Assembly (NCBI GenBank): GCA_009823505.1 | Contig: VZQC01006732.1 | Span: 543,665-607,664, forward strand | Length of the DNA stretch: 64,000 nucleotides | Direction of reading: 5' to 3' | DNA from: Rhizomys pruinosus | Taxonomy: Eukaryota > Chordata > Mammalia > Rodentia > Spalacidae | In this document: one piece after another, positions 46,993 to 59,572 of the stretch | How positions within the stretch are numbered: the first letter of the stretch is position 1 | How the letters are laid out: every line of letters starts with the position of its first letter | Notes under the pieces: model-generated | Seen by the model: only the letters and a program-made list of their open reading frames with translations | The model's database searches: none | Told to the model about the DNA's origin: nothing | Made by a program: the position numbers and the translations under genes

Positions 46993-47679
46993 TTAAGTAA
47001 GTTTTATTGAATGTTTACAAATCAAATAATAGCATTAAAACTATATACACATCGTTGTCATTTAAGCTAATTATGATTTCTAAAGTTTCCTTAAACTTTA
47101 CATTATTGAATATTGGACTATTTTTCCTTAAAGAATTACAGAGGTAAGTTCTTAGGTCTCATCATCAATCAATGACTATGTAACTTTGTTACCATTTTCT
47201 TTCTTTTGATGAAAGTATTTAAAATAAACTCCCCTTAGAATGATTCAAGCATACAGTACAAAATTTTTCACTATGGCTACCATGTTGTACATTAGATTCT
47301 CGGGGTACTCATTTTGTAGAACTAACATTTTGTAGCTTTTATGAATAATTTCTCATTTCCTGCTTCTACTGCATAAAGCCATCCCTATATAGCCTTGCTT
47401 TATGTATGCTTTGTTATAAAAACACCATACCCTTATTCAGCACATTGTTACTTCATTAGCATCAAATTCACAGGTAAGACCTTGTACTTCATGCTTTGAA
47501 CAAAGCTTAAAAATAATGTGTTTTCTACTTGAAGCATGTCACAACTCTTCCTCTAAGCAACAAACCTTCAACTCTGTGCTTTGGGACATCTACCCAGCCT
47601 TTGATGTTCCTGATTACTTCTAGCTGTTTTTTTTTTTTTTTCACCCCATATACTTTCTAAAAAAAATAAAGGCTAAATA

Positions 47680-47687
47680 AAATTAAT

Positions 47688-47719
<32 letters not shown>

Positions 47720-47938
47720 TAGACAGGGCCCCCTTTAATCCCAGCTGGCCTGGAACTTACTCTGTAGACCAGGCTGGCCTTGAACTCACAGAGATCCATC
47801 TGCTTCTGTCTCTTGAGTACTGGGGTTAAAGGCGTGTACCACCACACCCAACTTAAAGACGTTCTTGTGGGGGCTGGGAATCAAACCTGGGTCCTGCAAG
47901 AGCACAGGTGCTTAACCGCTGAGCCATCTCTCCAGCCC
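47680..47938 (-). mobile_element. Composite SINE: B2 head fused to B1 (antisense), with (ATTT)n tail
   Basis: An (ATTT)n run (47680-47719) precedes an antisense B1 (47720-47852), which passes directly into aaagacgttcttgtgggggc and an antisense B2 head ending gagccatctctccagcccc. The junction sequence parallels the composite at 10013-10254. Confidence 0.82.
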
Positions 47939-48409
47939 CACACACTTTAAGTACATTAAAATATACATCAACTCACATGTAATTTAGGAACTGTGAGTAT
48001 CCTTAAATAAAAAAAACTCTTAACCCTCTGGAACCCTAAGCAGAAATAAGGTTTTTCTTCCATAAATTGCCTTAGTTATGGTGTTTCATCACACCCACAG
48101 ACAAGTGTACAATGCACTTCCCAAGTGTTTTAATGACCCATTGGTTATGCAAGAGTGTTTTGTCAATCTGCAAATATTTGTACAGTTTCTGTGCTTTCTC
48201 TATTTTTATTTTATTCTTTTCATCTGAAAGATACAATAAATTGTTTGCTTGTATTTTTATACTTACTTTATGATCTTGCATGTGATCTGTTTTAGGGACA
48301 GCTTCATAGGCTGCTAAACGAATGTATTTGAAGACTGTTGGGTGCAATATTCTGTAAATGTGTGCTAAGTCCATTGGCTATGTAGTGCAGATTAATTGAG
48401 GTTTCTTTA

Positions 48410-50080
48410 TTGATTTTAGTCTGGATAACCTATCTATTGATGAACGTGGGATGGTGACGTCAGCTACTAGGATTGGATCAGGAGCTAGCTTTTCTTTTTT
48501 AGTCCATTAATGTCTACTTTGTGAATTTGTGTACGTGTGTGTGTGTGTGTGTGTGTGTGTGTACAAGCGATATATCTTCTTAATAGATTATTCCCTTTAT
48601 CAATATACAGTGGTCTTCTTTATCTCTTCTAATTTTGTATTGAATCTACTACACTCTCCATTTTCAGAACAGCTGTGCCAGCTTGCTTTTGGCTTCTATG
48701 GGCTTGGTAAATTGACTTCCCTCCTTTTACCCTCAGTCCATGAATGTCTCCACTTATTTTCTTGTTTCTTGGTAACAATAGAAAGTGTGATCTTGCTTTT
48801 AAACCTATCTTTTAATGGAGAATTAAAACCATTTGCATTTAAAGTTATTACTGAATTTGGGTAATTCTTGCAAAGTCATTGGTCATTTTCTGTTTTGTGG
48901 GATTATCATTCTTTCTCTCCTGTCTGTATGAGTGGCCTGTTTTTCCTGTGATAGGCAAGATACATTCTTCCCTAGTTTTCTGTCTCTTATGAAGTCATTG
49001 GTTAAAGCTGTCTTTCTTCTTCCTCTGTGTTTCAAATTCCTCTAAGCATCTTTTGCTGTGCTGGCATGTCGGTCACGAATTTCTTTTGGTCAGACTTTCC
49101 TTGAAATGTCCTATTTCTGCATCAGCTTTAAAAGATAAGTTTTTTTTTTTTTTTTTTTTAGATATAACAATCTTGGGAAGTCATTGTTGACTTCCAGGGC
49201 TTGAAATAAATCATTCTCTGCTTTCCTGACTTTTAAGAGTTCCAGTTGAGAGGTCTGATATTGTGATATGTTTTCCACTGTGCAATGGCGTTTTCTATTA
49301 ATTTCCTATTTCTTTGTTCCGTACCTTGGACGTCTTGATGATAATGTATTGTGGAAAAGTTCTTCTCTGGCTCCTATTGAGAATTCTAATGTCATTGGAT
49401 TGGATGTACATTCTTTTTTCTAGACTTGGGACTTTTACTATAATTTAATTGAATATTTTTCTCTGTCTTTAATTTTTATAACATCTTCTTCCCATAGATT
49501 TTAACTTTCATATCATCATCAGATCAATCTAGTCTCTTTTAGTCTACTTATATCTCTATTATTACTACTTACTTTTTCTGTTTATTGGCGTATGAATGTA
49601 TTTCCTGAACCATGTCATCCATCCTTGATGCTCTTCTTGATCTAATGCATTGGTGATGTTTTGTATTGCGTTTGTTCCTGGCGTTTTTCATTTCCAACAT
49701 TCATGTTTCTCAGTCTCCTTTCTGATGTCTTTTCTGTGCTATTGCCCTTCTCATCTGTATTTCTGATTCTGCCACCTATTTTGCTGTTCTTCTAATATGT
49801 ATTGTTTCATTTTTCTGGTCCTTAATAGATGTTCATAGTTTACTTATCTACTTGTTTGTATTCTTTTTAGGGTTACTAGTCATTTTTACAAATCACATTT
49901 CTAATTCTTTATATGGCACTTTGCCCATTTCATTCTGCATTGCGTTCTGCAGTTGAGTCTATGATTCTTTGGAAGAGGCAACTTGCCTTTATTTTTCTTC
50001 ATTTCTCGCGTTTCTGTGCTGTGATTTTTGAATATGTTATTTTGGATATTCTTGTTTCATGTGGAGACCATAGTCAATAG
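48410..50080 (-). mobile_element. Old L1/HAL1-like element, antisense
   Basis: Long T-rich stretch with antisense-LINE phrases: agtctggataacctatctat, aaccatttgcatttaaagtt, tcttctctggctcctattga, cagatcaatctagtctcttt. Resemblance to the antisense of the element at 35-37 kb is only partial. No long frame remains. It contains a (TG)n run (48535-48563) and poly(T) (49140-49159). Confidence 0.6.
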
Positions 50081-50268
50081 TCTACTCTGGATGGCTTATT
50101 CTCCAGTACCGACCACCTAGACAGAAGACAAACTGCTATGATAAAACAGTACTAATCTGAACAAGATATAGAAATGCATTTAAAATGAATAAAATTTGGT
50201 CAATGACCATAGAGGAGAAAATGGGTAATTTAATGTAGAGTATGCGGATGATGTTAAAATGATTTTGA

Positions 50269-50416
50269 GGCAGGCATGGTGGCACACTCCTTTAATCCCA
50301 GCACTTGGGAGGCAGAGGCAGGTGGGTCTCTGTGAGTTCAAGGCCAGCCTGGTCTACATAGCAAGCTCCAGGCCAGCTTGGACCAAAGGGACAGTAGTCT
50401 CAAAAAGACCAAAAAA
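50269..50416 (+). mobile_element. B1 SINE
   Basis: Sense: ggcaggcatggtggcacact, cctttaatcccagcacttgg, gttcaaggccagcctggtct, ending aaaaagaccaaaaaa. Confidence 0.93.
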
Positions 50417-53249
50417 TGATTTGGGGTAAATAAATAGTGAATGAAGGGGATAAGAAGAAAGGGGCAGGGAAATGGAAGGGAACAAATATTCAATAAAAAG
50501 ATGAAAAAGAAATTGGGGAGAACTGTTATGACTGGGAAGAGGAAAGAGCAAGAAACTAGAAAACTAAGATTAAATAAAAATAGTAAAAGATTATCCTATA
50601 ATGAAAAATACTTAAATTTAGAAAAAAATGTAAAAGGGGGAATAAAAATTGGAAGTATATAAGCTTTTGATTTTAAGAAAATTAGATAAAAATACTACCA
50701 AAAGGAACACAAGAGTCAAAGAAGATGATGTGCTGGTGTGCTGGTGTGCAGCTTGTTCTGGGTCCCCTGGTATGAGGGCGGCAGGTGCCTGCAGGGTGAG
50801 CTGGATTTGTAGTATCTTGTCTTTCCTGACTCATCAAAGTGCTGAGCTTGTACTGTCTAACACATATCAGATATCTGCCAGAACTGTCTTCAATTTAGCA
50901 GCTTCCCTTCTTTGTATACACTTAGCTGTATAGTCTGTGGGGCAGGTAGGTGCTCTCACCTTCCTGAGACTGCCCAATTTGCATACCTTAGGATAGATAA
51001 TATTTAATTGAAGGGGTGGCTCCTGGATGTGTTGGGATCTATGCAGGCAGACCTGTCTCCTGTACTTCAAATCGCAGTAAACATTAATCATCCCTCTGAG
51101 GGATGTGGGTTGGGGTAGCAAGTACTCCTCTAGAGTTTCAGAGCTCCCAGTCTTGACAGAAGCATACAGTAGATGGATGGTCCAGAGTTCAAGCTCCCTT
51201 TTGATGCCAGGCTCAGGACCTTCCAACTCCGTGGTTACTCCAAAGTAGTGAAGTCATCTCCTAGTCACTAAGGAATAGACTACCTCTCCTGAGCACCTCA
51301 CCGACAGCTCATCTGCTACTTGTACTTTTTCCCTTCTCAGGGTCTGATCCTCCAATTCCATATGAGCTTCAAAGTTGTCTCTCACTCTGAGGATGCAGTT
51401 GGCTGACTTCAGATGTTTGACTTATGATTGTTCCTGGGTCATAGGTCTCCAAGGTAGCTAGTTTTAAGCAGTAGGTTTGCTTTCACGACGCTGCCTGGCC
51501 ACTGTCCTCTGAGCCATGGAGAATGAAAGAATGGAATTTCCTCTCTTGCCAAAGAACTCACTGTCTCACCAGAACCCTCATTTAGATTTGAAGCTTACAG
51601 TAGCCATGGACCTATCCTGTGGGTAACACCATTACCACTCTTCACCAGGTCACTTCGATCACACTCTGTGGTCCCTCCTGCTGCTACTGAGAAGCAGCAG
51701 GTAGAGCCCCATGTTTCTTCTCTAAACCAAGTAACTGTCGTTTCTGCATACTGTTCTGCTTGCTTATCATTCTAAATGGGGTTCCACTACTCTTCCCCTC
51801 TTTTCTGCTCTGGAATAGCATGTACTTCTTTAAAATCCCAACTCTTCTGGATCACAGGGAGCAGCTTCTAATGTGCCATCTCACCAGGAAGCCTCAAATC
51901 TTCTCAAAAGTTAAGAATAAACTACTTGGTTACCCGCAATGCTTAAATCCACTAAATCATGAAGCACCCTTCTAGAAGCCAGCTTTCTCCGTTTCTGTTT
52001 CCTGTCTAATACTGTGGATATCCTGATGAGGATGAATCAGCAACCATTGCCCTCAATGTGAGCTATTCAGAACTTCATGCATTTCTATGAGTTACCCTGG
52101 ATGGGGGATTGACATTATCAATTCTAGAATTCTCTTGATACCCTGGCTAAACATAAATACTCAGACTTTGACAAACTGTAAATAGTATTGCAACATGATG
52201 ATACATAGGGACACTGTGACTAGTAAAATATGTTTAATATTATAAAATAAATAATTTACTTAGATCTTGTTATTTTGGAAGAAAAAACCTGTCTTCCCGT
52301 CCTTTGGCAGTAGATCCAGCGAGATGCTGCTCTCCCTCAGCTGGGCAGGGTGGAAATGTGACATGGAGTATTGTACCAGGTGTTGAGCCTGCTCATGGGA
52401 GGCAGTTCTCTTTCTTTTTCCATGAAGTAGAGATGATAATGGGTTCCTCACAGGGATGCTATAAGGACTAAGTTAAGATGAAGGGGGCACCAGTCATCAC
52501 TTGTGGCATGTGGCCAATCCTTGCCAAATCTACTTCAAGTTTATTAAGTTAACAGGGTGTAAGTTCTAACCAGAGCAAAAAATTATTATCCTTATACGAT
52601 AATTGTATGACCATATAAATGATCAGTTGTATGATCACTGTAACACATTTACAGCTTTAAAGTTTTGCCATCTGGTTGATTTTTTTGTGCAAAGGAGATA
52701 AGAATTAGTATTTACAGGAAATGAATTGCCCCGTAAACATGAGAATAGGTAGCTTCATGTCACTCGTGACTTTGGAAAAGGCCCCATATGTAAATATTTA
52801 TGATAATGAATACAGGAAATAAGTAGTATCCATTATTCGTATTTCATTATTTAGGATCAGTCTGAGATGACTTCATTGAAATGAGTCCCATCTAGGCAGC
52901 CATTTTTACTCTAGAATCTCATGACTTCATCTGTGATAGCTCTGTAGGAGACAAAAGAAGGAAAGTCCTAGGCCAGGTCAAGTCTTCACAGAAGGCACAC
53001 AACTTCAAGGTAGTTTTTGTCTTTGGAATTCATCTCAGTCCCATAGGTGGGTCTCAGCCATGGAAGCTCAGTATCTCATTTATTTTATTTTTATTTATTT
53101 TAGCCAGAGAACTATTACTGATTACTGCTGTGTAAGGGATTGTAGATCTTCTTTAAGGGAGTGACCTAAATAGGCTACCATGTGCCACAGAGGACATTCT
53201 GGACAAATGCTGACGATAGGACTTAACATATGGCAGAATATGTGAAATC

Positions 53250-53575
53250 AGTCGGGGGGGTATGGAGATTTTGTATGGAGGAGGGGCTCTAAATTTGATT
53301 ATGATCTAATGCAGAAAAACTCAATAAAATATTCAAAATAATAATAATTTAAATTTATTCTTTGAAAATTTCCGATATGTGTCTTTGAAAATGTCCTATA
53401 TGTGTCTAACATATCCTGATCATATCCACCCTCAGTTCTCCCCAGGACCCTCCTGTACATGAACTTGTGCAGGGGGGACTAAGGGAAGGCACAGTTAGGG
53501 AAGGGATCTAAATATGATCAGAAGATATCATATTGCATGAAATTCACAAAAACTCAATTAAAAGAGGGAAAGAAA
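53250..53575 (+). mobile_element. Two L1 3' UTR-like fragments, possible
   Basis: At 53250-53340: cggggggtatggagattttg, gggctctaaatttgattatg, then aactcaataaaat. At 53460-53575: gcaggggggactaagggaag, gggatctaaatatgatcaga, then aaaactcaattaaaa. Both resemble the G-rich 3' end seen at 36900-37010. Confidence 0.45.
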
Positions 53576-54756
53576 TGGAACAGGGCTGTAGTTTGAACAG
53601 TATTAATACTGTCTTTTATGTGGTCCCTGTGGATAAGGCCTCTTTGTTCCTGTTCTACAAGCAGTGTCTACTTGTAGAGAGCTTTAGGATTGTCACAGAA
53701 GAAATAGGAAGAAAGTGTATTCTGTCTATGACAGACACAATATGTGGTCCCAACTGTAAACCCAGGTGGTTCATACAGAAGTCTATTCTGTGGAAAGAAG
53801 GGAAGGCAACCCATTCTGTTTTCTGGAGAGTGAAGGAAGGGTAGAAAAGAAAGCTCAGGAAACCATCAGTTGTTGCTTCTAAGGTGCCACTTTACTTGTA
53901 GCCACAATCCAGGAGGGGCCCGTGAGTTCCTTGGAAGAAAAAGCTAGAAACAGAGGCTGCTTTGAGACTCTGGGAGCCACATCTTTAGAGTATGCTTTGT
54001 AAACCCAGGGCAAGGGTGGCAATGTTAAAACAGGCAGCATGTTCATGTGAGGAGAAGAAGCAATGGAGCGAGTATCCCATCCATGTTTAGAGCAAGTATC
54101 CCATCCATGTTAGGCTCTTGCCAAGCCTGGAGGACAACCCAGAGGCCCAGCAGTTTCACCATGTGTACTGACTAAGAGTTCAGAGCAGCAGGTGCCATAG
54201 GAGCATCACCGTAAGGGATGAGATGACATCACACCATAGTCAGTGCAGGGACAGCCTGAGCACAGTTTGGATGGCATTTCAAAGGGTCCTCAGAAGAAGG
54301 TGCCAGAAAGCCAAGTCAACAGGGTGGATTTCCAAGCTTAATCACACTGATAGACCAGATTCATCAGTTTTCTGCTGGTGAAAAGCATATAAAGACCTGT
54401 TGCACCAATGCAAGACCACTACATAGTCACGGTGTCTTTCTGAACAGTGAAAGAGGAAGGAAAACTAAACACCAAGATGTCCTTAAAACTGCTTTTACCT
54501 ACAAATACCATTTAATGATATTAGATAGCATTTTAAAATGGTTATTTTTTTTTTTCTTAATTAGATTAGCATTGAAGCTAAAAATATTGGAGAAAAACTC
54601 AAAAGATTTATCTCAGGCTCATGATTACAGAGCTTCTACTCATGGTTGCTTACTCCCCTCGCTTTGTGCCATGGCGAGGCACAGGCAGAGCACTATGATG
54701 ATGATGATGATGGAAATCAGACACAATATGTGGTCCCAGGAATCTGCCCACACCAG

Positions 54757-54842
54757 AGAGATGAGAAAGAGGGAGGAGAGGGAGAGAGGGAGAGGGAAGA
54801 GGGAGAGAGGAGAGGGAGAGGGAGACGAGGGAGAGAGGAGGC
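54757..54842. repeat. Purine (GA-rich) tract
   Basis: Imperfect GGGAGA units, almost wholly purine on the + strand. Confidence 0.93.
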
Positions 54843-55216
54843 CTTCCAAGGGCATATAGCAGTGACCTGCTTCCTCTACCAGTAGGTCCCTTGTCCTACA
54901 GTTTCAGCCTCTAAATACTGCTTGCACTGGGCCCAAGCCTAACAACATGAGGTGAGGTTGTGGGGGAGTTTCAAGTCCAGACAATAAAAAAAGATACCAA
55001 AGAAAAAATTCAATCATTTAAAAACAAGTTATAATTTTTAATAAACACACATATCTGTGCTGTACTGTAAAACTGTTACTCTGCTTCATACCCTTTTAAC
55101 CCAGGACTTCCTTCCTGATATTCATGTTGTTCTACATCATACTATTGCACCTCTCCCAACTTCTTGTTAAATGGTGACTATATACTCAATTTTGTATACC
55201 AATACACAATTTTAAA

Positions 55217-55420
55217 AGATTTTTAAAAATATTTTATTATTATTTTTTACTCTTGTATATGTATGCTTACATGTATATAAGTGCACCTGTGCCATACAGT
55301 GCCTTCAGACATCAGAAGAGGGCATCAGATCCCCTGGAACTGGAGTTATGGGTGGTTGTTGGTTGCCATGTGGGCAAAAGCAACCAGCTGTCTTAACCAA
55401 TGAGCTATCTTCCCAACTCC
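55217..55420 (-). mobile_element. B2 SINE, antisense, internally shortened
   Basis: Antisense: cagaagagggcatcagatcc, cctggaactggagttatggg, aaccaatgagctatcttccc; part of the middle of the head is missing. Confidence 0.85.
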
Positions 55421-55508
55421 TCCCTAAACTATCCATTTCATCTGTTCTAGATGTTTCTGAGGTTCTGATGAGCCCTTTGAAATCACTAAAGCATCCTTAT
55501 TACCAACA

Positions 55509-55675
55509 GTTTTTTTTTTTTTTTTGGTTTTTCTGGACAGGGTCTCCCTGTAGCCCCAGATGTCCTGAAACTCACTCTGTAGACCAGGCTGGCCTTGAAC
55601 TCACAAAGATCTGCCTGCCTCTGCCTCTGTCTCCTGAGTGCTAGGATTAAAGGGGTGCGCCACCATGCCCAGCAA
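55509..55675 (-). mobile_element. B1 SINE
   Basis: Antisense: poly(T), ttctggacagggtctccctg, gtagaccaggctggccttga, ggggtgcgccaccatgccca. Confidence 0.93.
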
Positions 55676-57451
55676 CCAACAGTCTTAAGTCGAAGACATG
55701 ATACGAAAAAACAGCCAGAATCATCTGGGGGAAGCTTCCCACTGTGGATGACAAATCCAGAAGGAATTCCTTTTGGTAGATCTTTATAAAATTGTAGAAA
55801 TTGTTTAAATATTTAACCTTTACTTTTAAGAAAGGAAAGGATATATTCTCAAATGGAAACAGAACTTGGAGTCAGGGTGAGTTGGAAGACGGTGGCAGAC
55901 AGCAGAAATGGTGTGTGCAAAGGGGACTTAGGAATGTGTGAACCTACAGCCACAGTCAGCATCTCCTCTGAGAAACGGGACGGTCACCAGCGTTGGAGGC
56001 CATTGTGCCTCCCAGGGCTCGCCCTCCTGGAGGAGCAGCGCTCTGAGAGCTTTAAATTATCCCAAGCAGTTTTGTAGGAGTTTCCTTTGGAGGCGGCTAA
56101 AGGGTGGCCTAGGGGAGAGATGTGTTAGGAGTGCACAACAGTGGTCCACCCCCTCAGTGACGGGTCAGGGCCTGGTAGTTACAGCCGTGAGGGATGTCAA
56201 GAGGGCGTACACTCCCCCAGTGATTCAAAGTCAGCTTCAGTGGGACTTGGTGACTCTTGAGACCCAGAGTTCTCAACCTGCCTGAACGTACAGATACCTA
56301 GGAAGCCTGAAAAAGCCACTAACACCTGCTCCCCCTACCCAGGTTGGTACCATCTTACTAGATGGAGCTCTCAGGGGGATGACACTGCTAAACAGTGGAC
56401 GGAGAGAATCCAGAGAAGAATTTTGAGAAGGAACTATGCTCTGTTGAAAGTCTTCAGGGCTTGGTTCAAGAATAGATAGCAAGAGCAAAGACCTTCCAGC
56501 AGGAATTCTGTCGTCAGCTGCGGCTTCTTACAGAAACTGTGGCTAAAGAGAATTTGGCAACTTAAGAGGGAGTGGGAACATGGAGAGAAACAATTCCATT
56601 AGAGGTGATTTAAGAAGCAGAGTGTAGTGTGGTGCGGAATGAAGTGGGGGAGGAATTCAGTGTGCTTTACAGGGTTTGACTATGAAGAGAAAGGAAGGAA
56701 TGCCCCAGACCAGCGTTAGTCTGCCTTCGGACCAGCTGTAGCCAGCTTTAGGGCCAGCAGGACATTCTGTTCTGTTGGTGAAGGCTGAGGAGGTCTGGAC
56801 ATTTGTGATGCACTCATATAGGAATAGATGTTAATATTAAAGTAAAAGAAGAAAGAAATATTAAATGGAAAATGTTCTTTCTTTTACTTTTGTTTTTAAT
56901 TAGCACTATTGCTTCTGAATATTTGATGACTGGCTTCATCAAATTATTCATATTATTTCAAGGATACCAATGCTGTCATCCTCAACAGCTATTGCGAGAA
57001 TCAAATCATTCAAGTTATAGGATATGCTGTTTTTATTCAGACAGTAAAAATATCTAGAAAGGGATTTCTTTAAGCAAAATGTAATTGGACACGTGGAAAT
57101 GTCCTAGTTATCCCAAACCTGAAGTTTAGAACAACTCCAGGAGAAATATGCTGTGAATTTTTTTCTGAGCCAAGGTAGGTTCTAGAATACAATAGACACA
57201 ATCCAACCTGTGCTTTGATAGTACTGCACTGCCTGTCTTCTCCCACCCGTTAATAACTACCACAGGACAGAGCTATCTTGTCCCCAAATCCTGGTATTTG
57301 TCATGGGATCTGGCTTCCAAAGACAATAGCTGTTTTACAAATAAACAAATGAAACTCTAGTAGGCAAATAATACCCAGTCTTTGCTCTCATTTTTTCCAT
57401 GTACTTTTCTTTATTTAATGATGCTGTCTTTGAAATAATTTAATTTTCTAG

Positions 57452-57563
57452 GTTCTTCTGTTGCGACTGTAAAAGCTTTGCTCCTGTCTCAGTTCAAGAC
57501 ACTTTGAAATATTCAGTTCTCAGTGGGAATGAAGATGGAGCTTTCCCACGGGATCTAACTCAG
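57452..57563 (+). pseudogene. Dchs2: Degenerate Dchs2 exon with single-base losses and a lost donor
   Basis: After a taattttctag acceptor the sequence reads SSVATVKA in the phase left by exon 42884-43741, then loses frame within gctttgctcc. Human DCHS2, as I recall, has AFAPVSVQDTLKYS here, so one T appears to be missing. In the incoming frame a TGA follows at 57505-57507. One frame over, APVSVQDTLKYSVLSGNEDGAF is perfectly recognisable. Near 57543-57548 a second single base seems lost. The expected exon end at actcag (57563) is followed by tga rather than gtga, so the donor GT is absent; the nearest GT is at 57583 (ttag/gtaact). Either the exon is truly decayed, or this short stretch has several homopolymer-type assembly errors. 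Retention of the other splice site suggests recent loss if real. Confidence 0.78.
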
Positions 57564-58232
57564 TGATCCTTGTCTACCTTAGGTAACTTTATTTTCTGTT
57601 TAATTGAATGCTACTAGTGATAGTTCAGCAACTTTGCATGGGGAACAGCCTATGAGTCTCCATCCCTCCCCAAAGAGCTACAAGTAGTTAATGGTCCCAT
57701 TCTTCAGTGATACGGCCACTTAAGTTGCTTATGCTCTAGTAAATAACCCCCATTATGCAAATAACCCTAATTAAACATAGTGGATCAACTCATAAAAAAG
57801 ACATGTTAGTAGGAGGAAGATTTGCTTATTTGGAAGAAGTTTGATAGGAATGGAAGCAGTGAGAGAGGATAGTAGAGGAAAACGTGGTAAAGTATTTATA
57901 TGTATGTATGAAATTATGAAAGAATAAATACAAGATTGGAAAAGAGACATTGTCCAGTCCATACCCTTTTAGTCAGTGGTCTTCCTGAGATGTGCTGGCT
58001 GCCTTCCTCTCTTCGCCCATGGTGAAGCTAACGGGCCACAAGTGATCGACCAACATCCTCACACCTGAAGTTTCTCCTGGTCCAGGTGTAGGAGGGTCTG
58101 GAGAGCAGCTGAGATGAAATGTATTGAAGAGACACAGGGAGCAGAATGGACTTTGCATGTTTTCACAGACTAGCTGCACTTTTCTGTCATGTCACTTGTA
58201 GTAGCACCTAGGCATGGCCTTCCACCTTCTAT

Positions 58233-58334
58233 TAGATTCATTTATTAGCCCAGACTGGCCTGGAAGTCATTACCCTCCTGCTTCAGCCTCGTGAGTGCTG
58301 AGATTATAGGTGTGTGTTGCCAAACTCAGCCCAG
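58233..58334 (-). mobile_element. B1-like SINE, diverged
   Basis: Antisense: tagcccagactggcctggaa, gcctcgtgagtgctgagatt, ataggtgtgtgttgccaaac. Confidence 0.7.
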
Positions 58335-58995
58335 CAAATTGTTGTTTATTGTTATTGTTACATTTCAGATTTTCCCCTGGGATCGTTTTCTTTCTATTGA
58401 AATATCTCCTTTAATTTATTCAGATTTTAGTTATCTAACAATGTGTATTCAATTTTTGTTTTAGCATGTAGTTTTGCTTATTTTGTAATTCTAAATTCAG
58501 TTCATTTCTCTGCATTATGCTATCTTCCTATCTTCTCATTGCTGCACTAAGAAGTCAGTCATTGTCTCAACGTCATTTATTCCTATCTTTTGTGGCACTC
58601 CAGTTACACAAATACTGGACCCTGTGGCTGGCTTCTCCCACATATCTCTTTCATGTGTTTCTTATCTTTGTATATTTTTTCTTCAGTTAGCTCTCTATAC
58701 TTCTCATTTCTAGAGGTTCTCCAAGTAATAACTGGAACAAACGCTGGTGCCTTTTTTTTCCAGCTATTTCTTGGCAAATTAGTATAAAACAAAAACGAGC
58801 CAGCCTTCAGTGTTTCACAGGCATGGCTGTAGCAGAGAGGAGTTTAAATGTTATGTAACATACATATTTATCACATTCTGCTTTGGGTTTGCTCAGCTGT
58901 GTGCTCATAGAGTGTAACTGGCTAGAGCAACTTGATTATATATTGTCAAGCCTATACCACTTGAAGAATCTTTTTTTAATATTTTTTGTTGTTTG

Positions 58996-59128
58996 TTTTG
59001 TTTGAGACAAGTTTCTTATCTATATTTCCTGGGTTATTCCTTGCTATTGTAAAATTAGGTTGGCATTGGAACTCACAAGAGATCCACCTGCCTCTGCTTC
59101 CAAATACTAGATTAAAGGCAAAATGCCT
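58996..59128 (-). mobile_element. B1 SINE, diverged
   Basis: Antisense: gtttgagacaagtttcttat, ggaactcacaagagatccac, ctgcctctgcttccaaatac. Confidence 0.75.
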
Positions 59129-59324
59129 TGTCCATTTGAAGAACCTTATCTCATTTTGTATATATTTTAACTCAGAAAAAAAAAATGTAATTGTGATACA
59201 TTGGGAAGTACTAGTGTGGTTTTATTCTGAAGCTAATACATAGCTAGTCACATCACACATAAGAAGAATTTTAAAAGGTGACATTTGTAAAGGCTTCTTG
59301 GTACAATAAAATACTTGGCTTTTT

Positions 59325-59572
59325 TTTTTTATAACTTTTTTTTATTTCGATATGCGTATGTGAGTTAGGAGTATGTCTGCATGCAAGTTTGTGCACCGTG
59401 TCGTGCAATGCGGCGGAGGTCAGAAGAGTGTCGGATTCCCCTGGAACGGAGTTCTCCTAGAGATTGGAGTTATGAGGTGGTCTCGTTTCCGCACTGTGTG
59501 GTGCTGGGATCGAACCCGGGTCCTCTGTAAAGCTCAGCACTCTTAACTGCTAGGCCATCTCTCCAGCCCCCA
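59325..59572 (-). mobile_element. B2-variant SINE, antisense, with many small indels
   Basis: Antisense: tctgcatgcaagtttgtgca, cgtgtcgtgcaatgcggcgg, gtgtcggattcccctggaac, gggatcgaacccgggtcctc, ccatctctccagcccc. It lacks scattered single bases relative to the copy at 41752. Confidence 0.92.

Larger units (their letters stand above)
43742..57451 (+). other. Longest intron, 13.7 kb, before the degenerate exon
   Basis: Filled with LTR, L1/HAL1-like and SINE copies. 50420-53240, 53580-54750 and 55680-57440 contain short random frames only. I looked for cadherin motifs here on the + strand and saw none. Confidence 0.65.
1..57563 (+). other. Dchs2: Dchs2 gene body, interior part (dachsous cadherin-related 2)
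   Basis: Eleven exons on the + strand encode consecutive extracellular cadherin (EC) repeats. Calcium-site motifs recur: DINDNRPFF, DVNDNQPEF, DENDNSPIF, DVNDHSPSF and DANDNDP, plus LDRE or LDYE in the middle of repeats. From 7522 onward the exon order and sequence follow human DCHS2 as I remember it. Examples are the stretches CLPGKEFHIKVLEGQPVN, SKGKIFMSQNIRHL and YVFNAKDGD. Dachsous proteins are very large single-pass cadherins that bind FAT cadherins between neighbouring cells in planar polarity and Hippo signalling; DCHS2 is the less studied paralogue. No signal peptide, membrane segment or cytoplasmic tail is in the window, so only a middle portion is present. Two exons are broken and two are duplicated, so whether the gene is functional is open. 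DCHS1, FAT4 and CDH23 fit less well. Confidence 0.88.

Noticed and set aside
54515..54885. Overlapping frames of about 80-110 codons on both strands
   Set aside because: Their length comes from the stop-poor purine tract; composition is simple RE/GE repeats.
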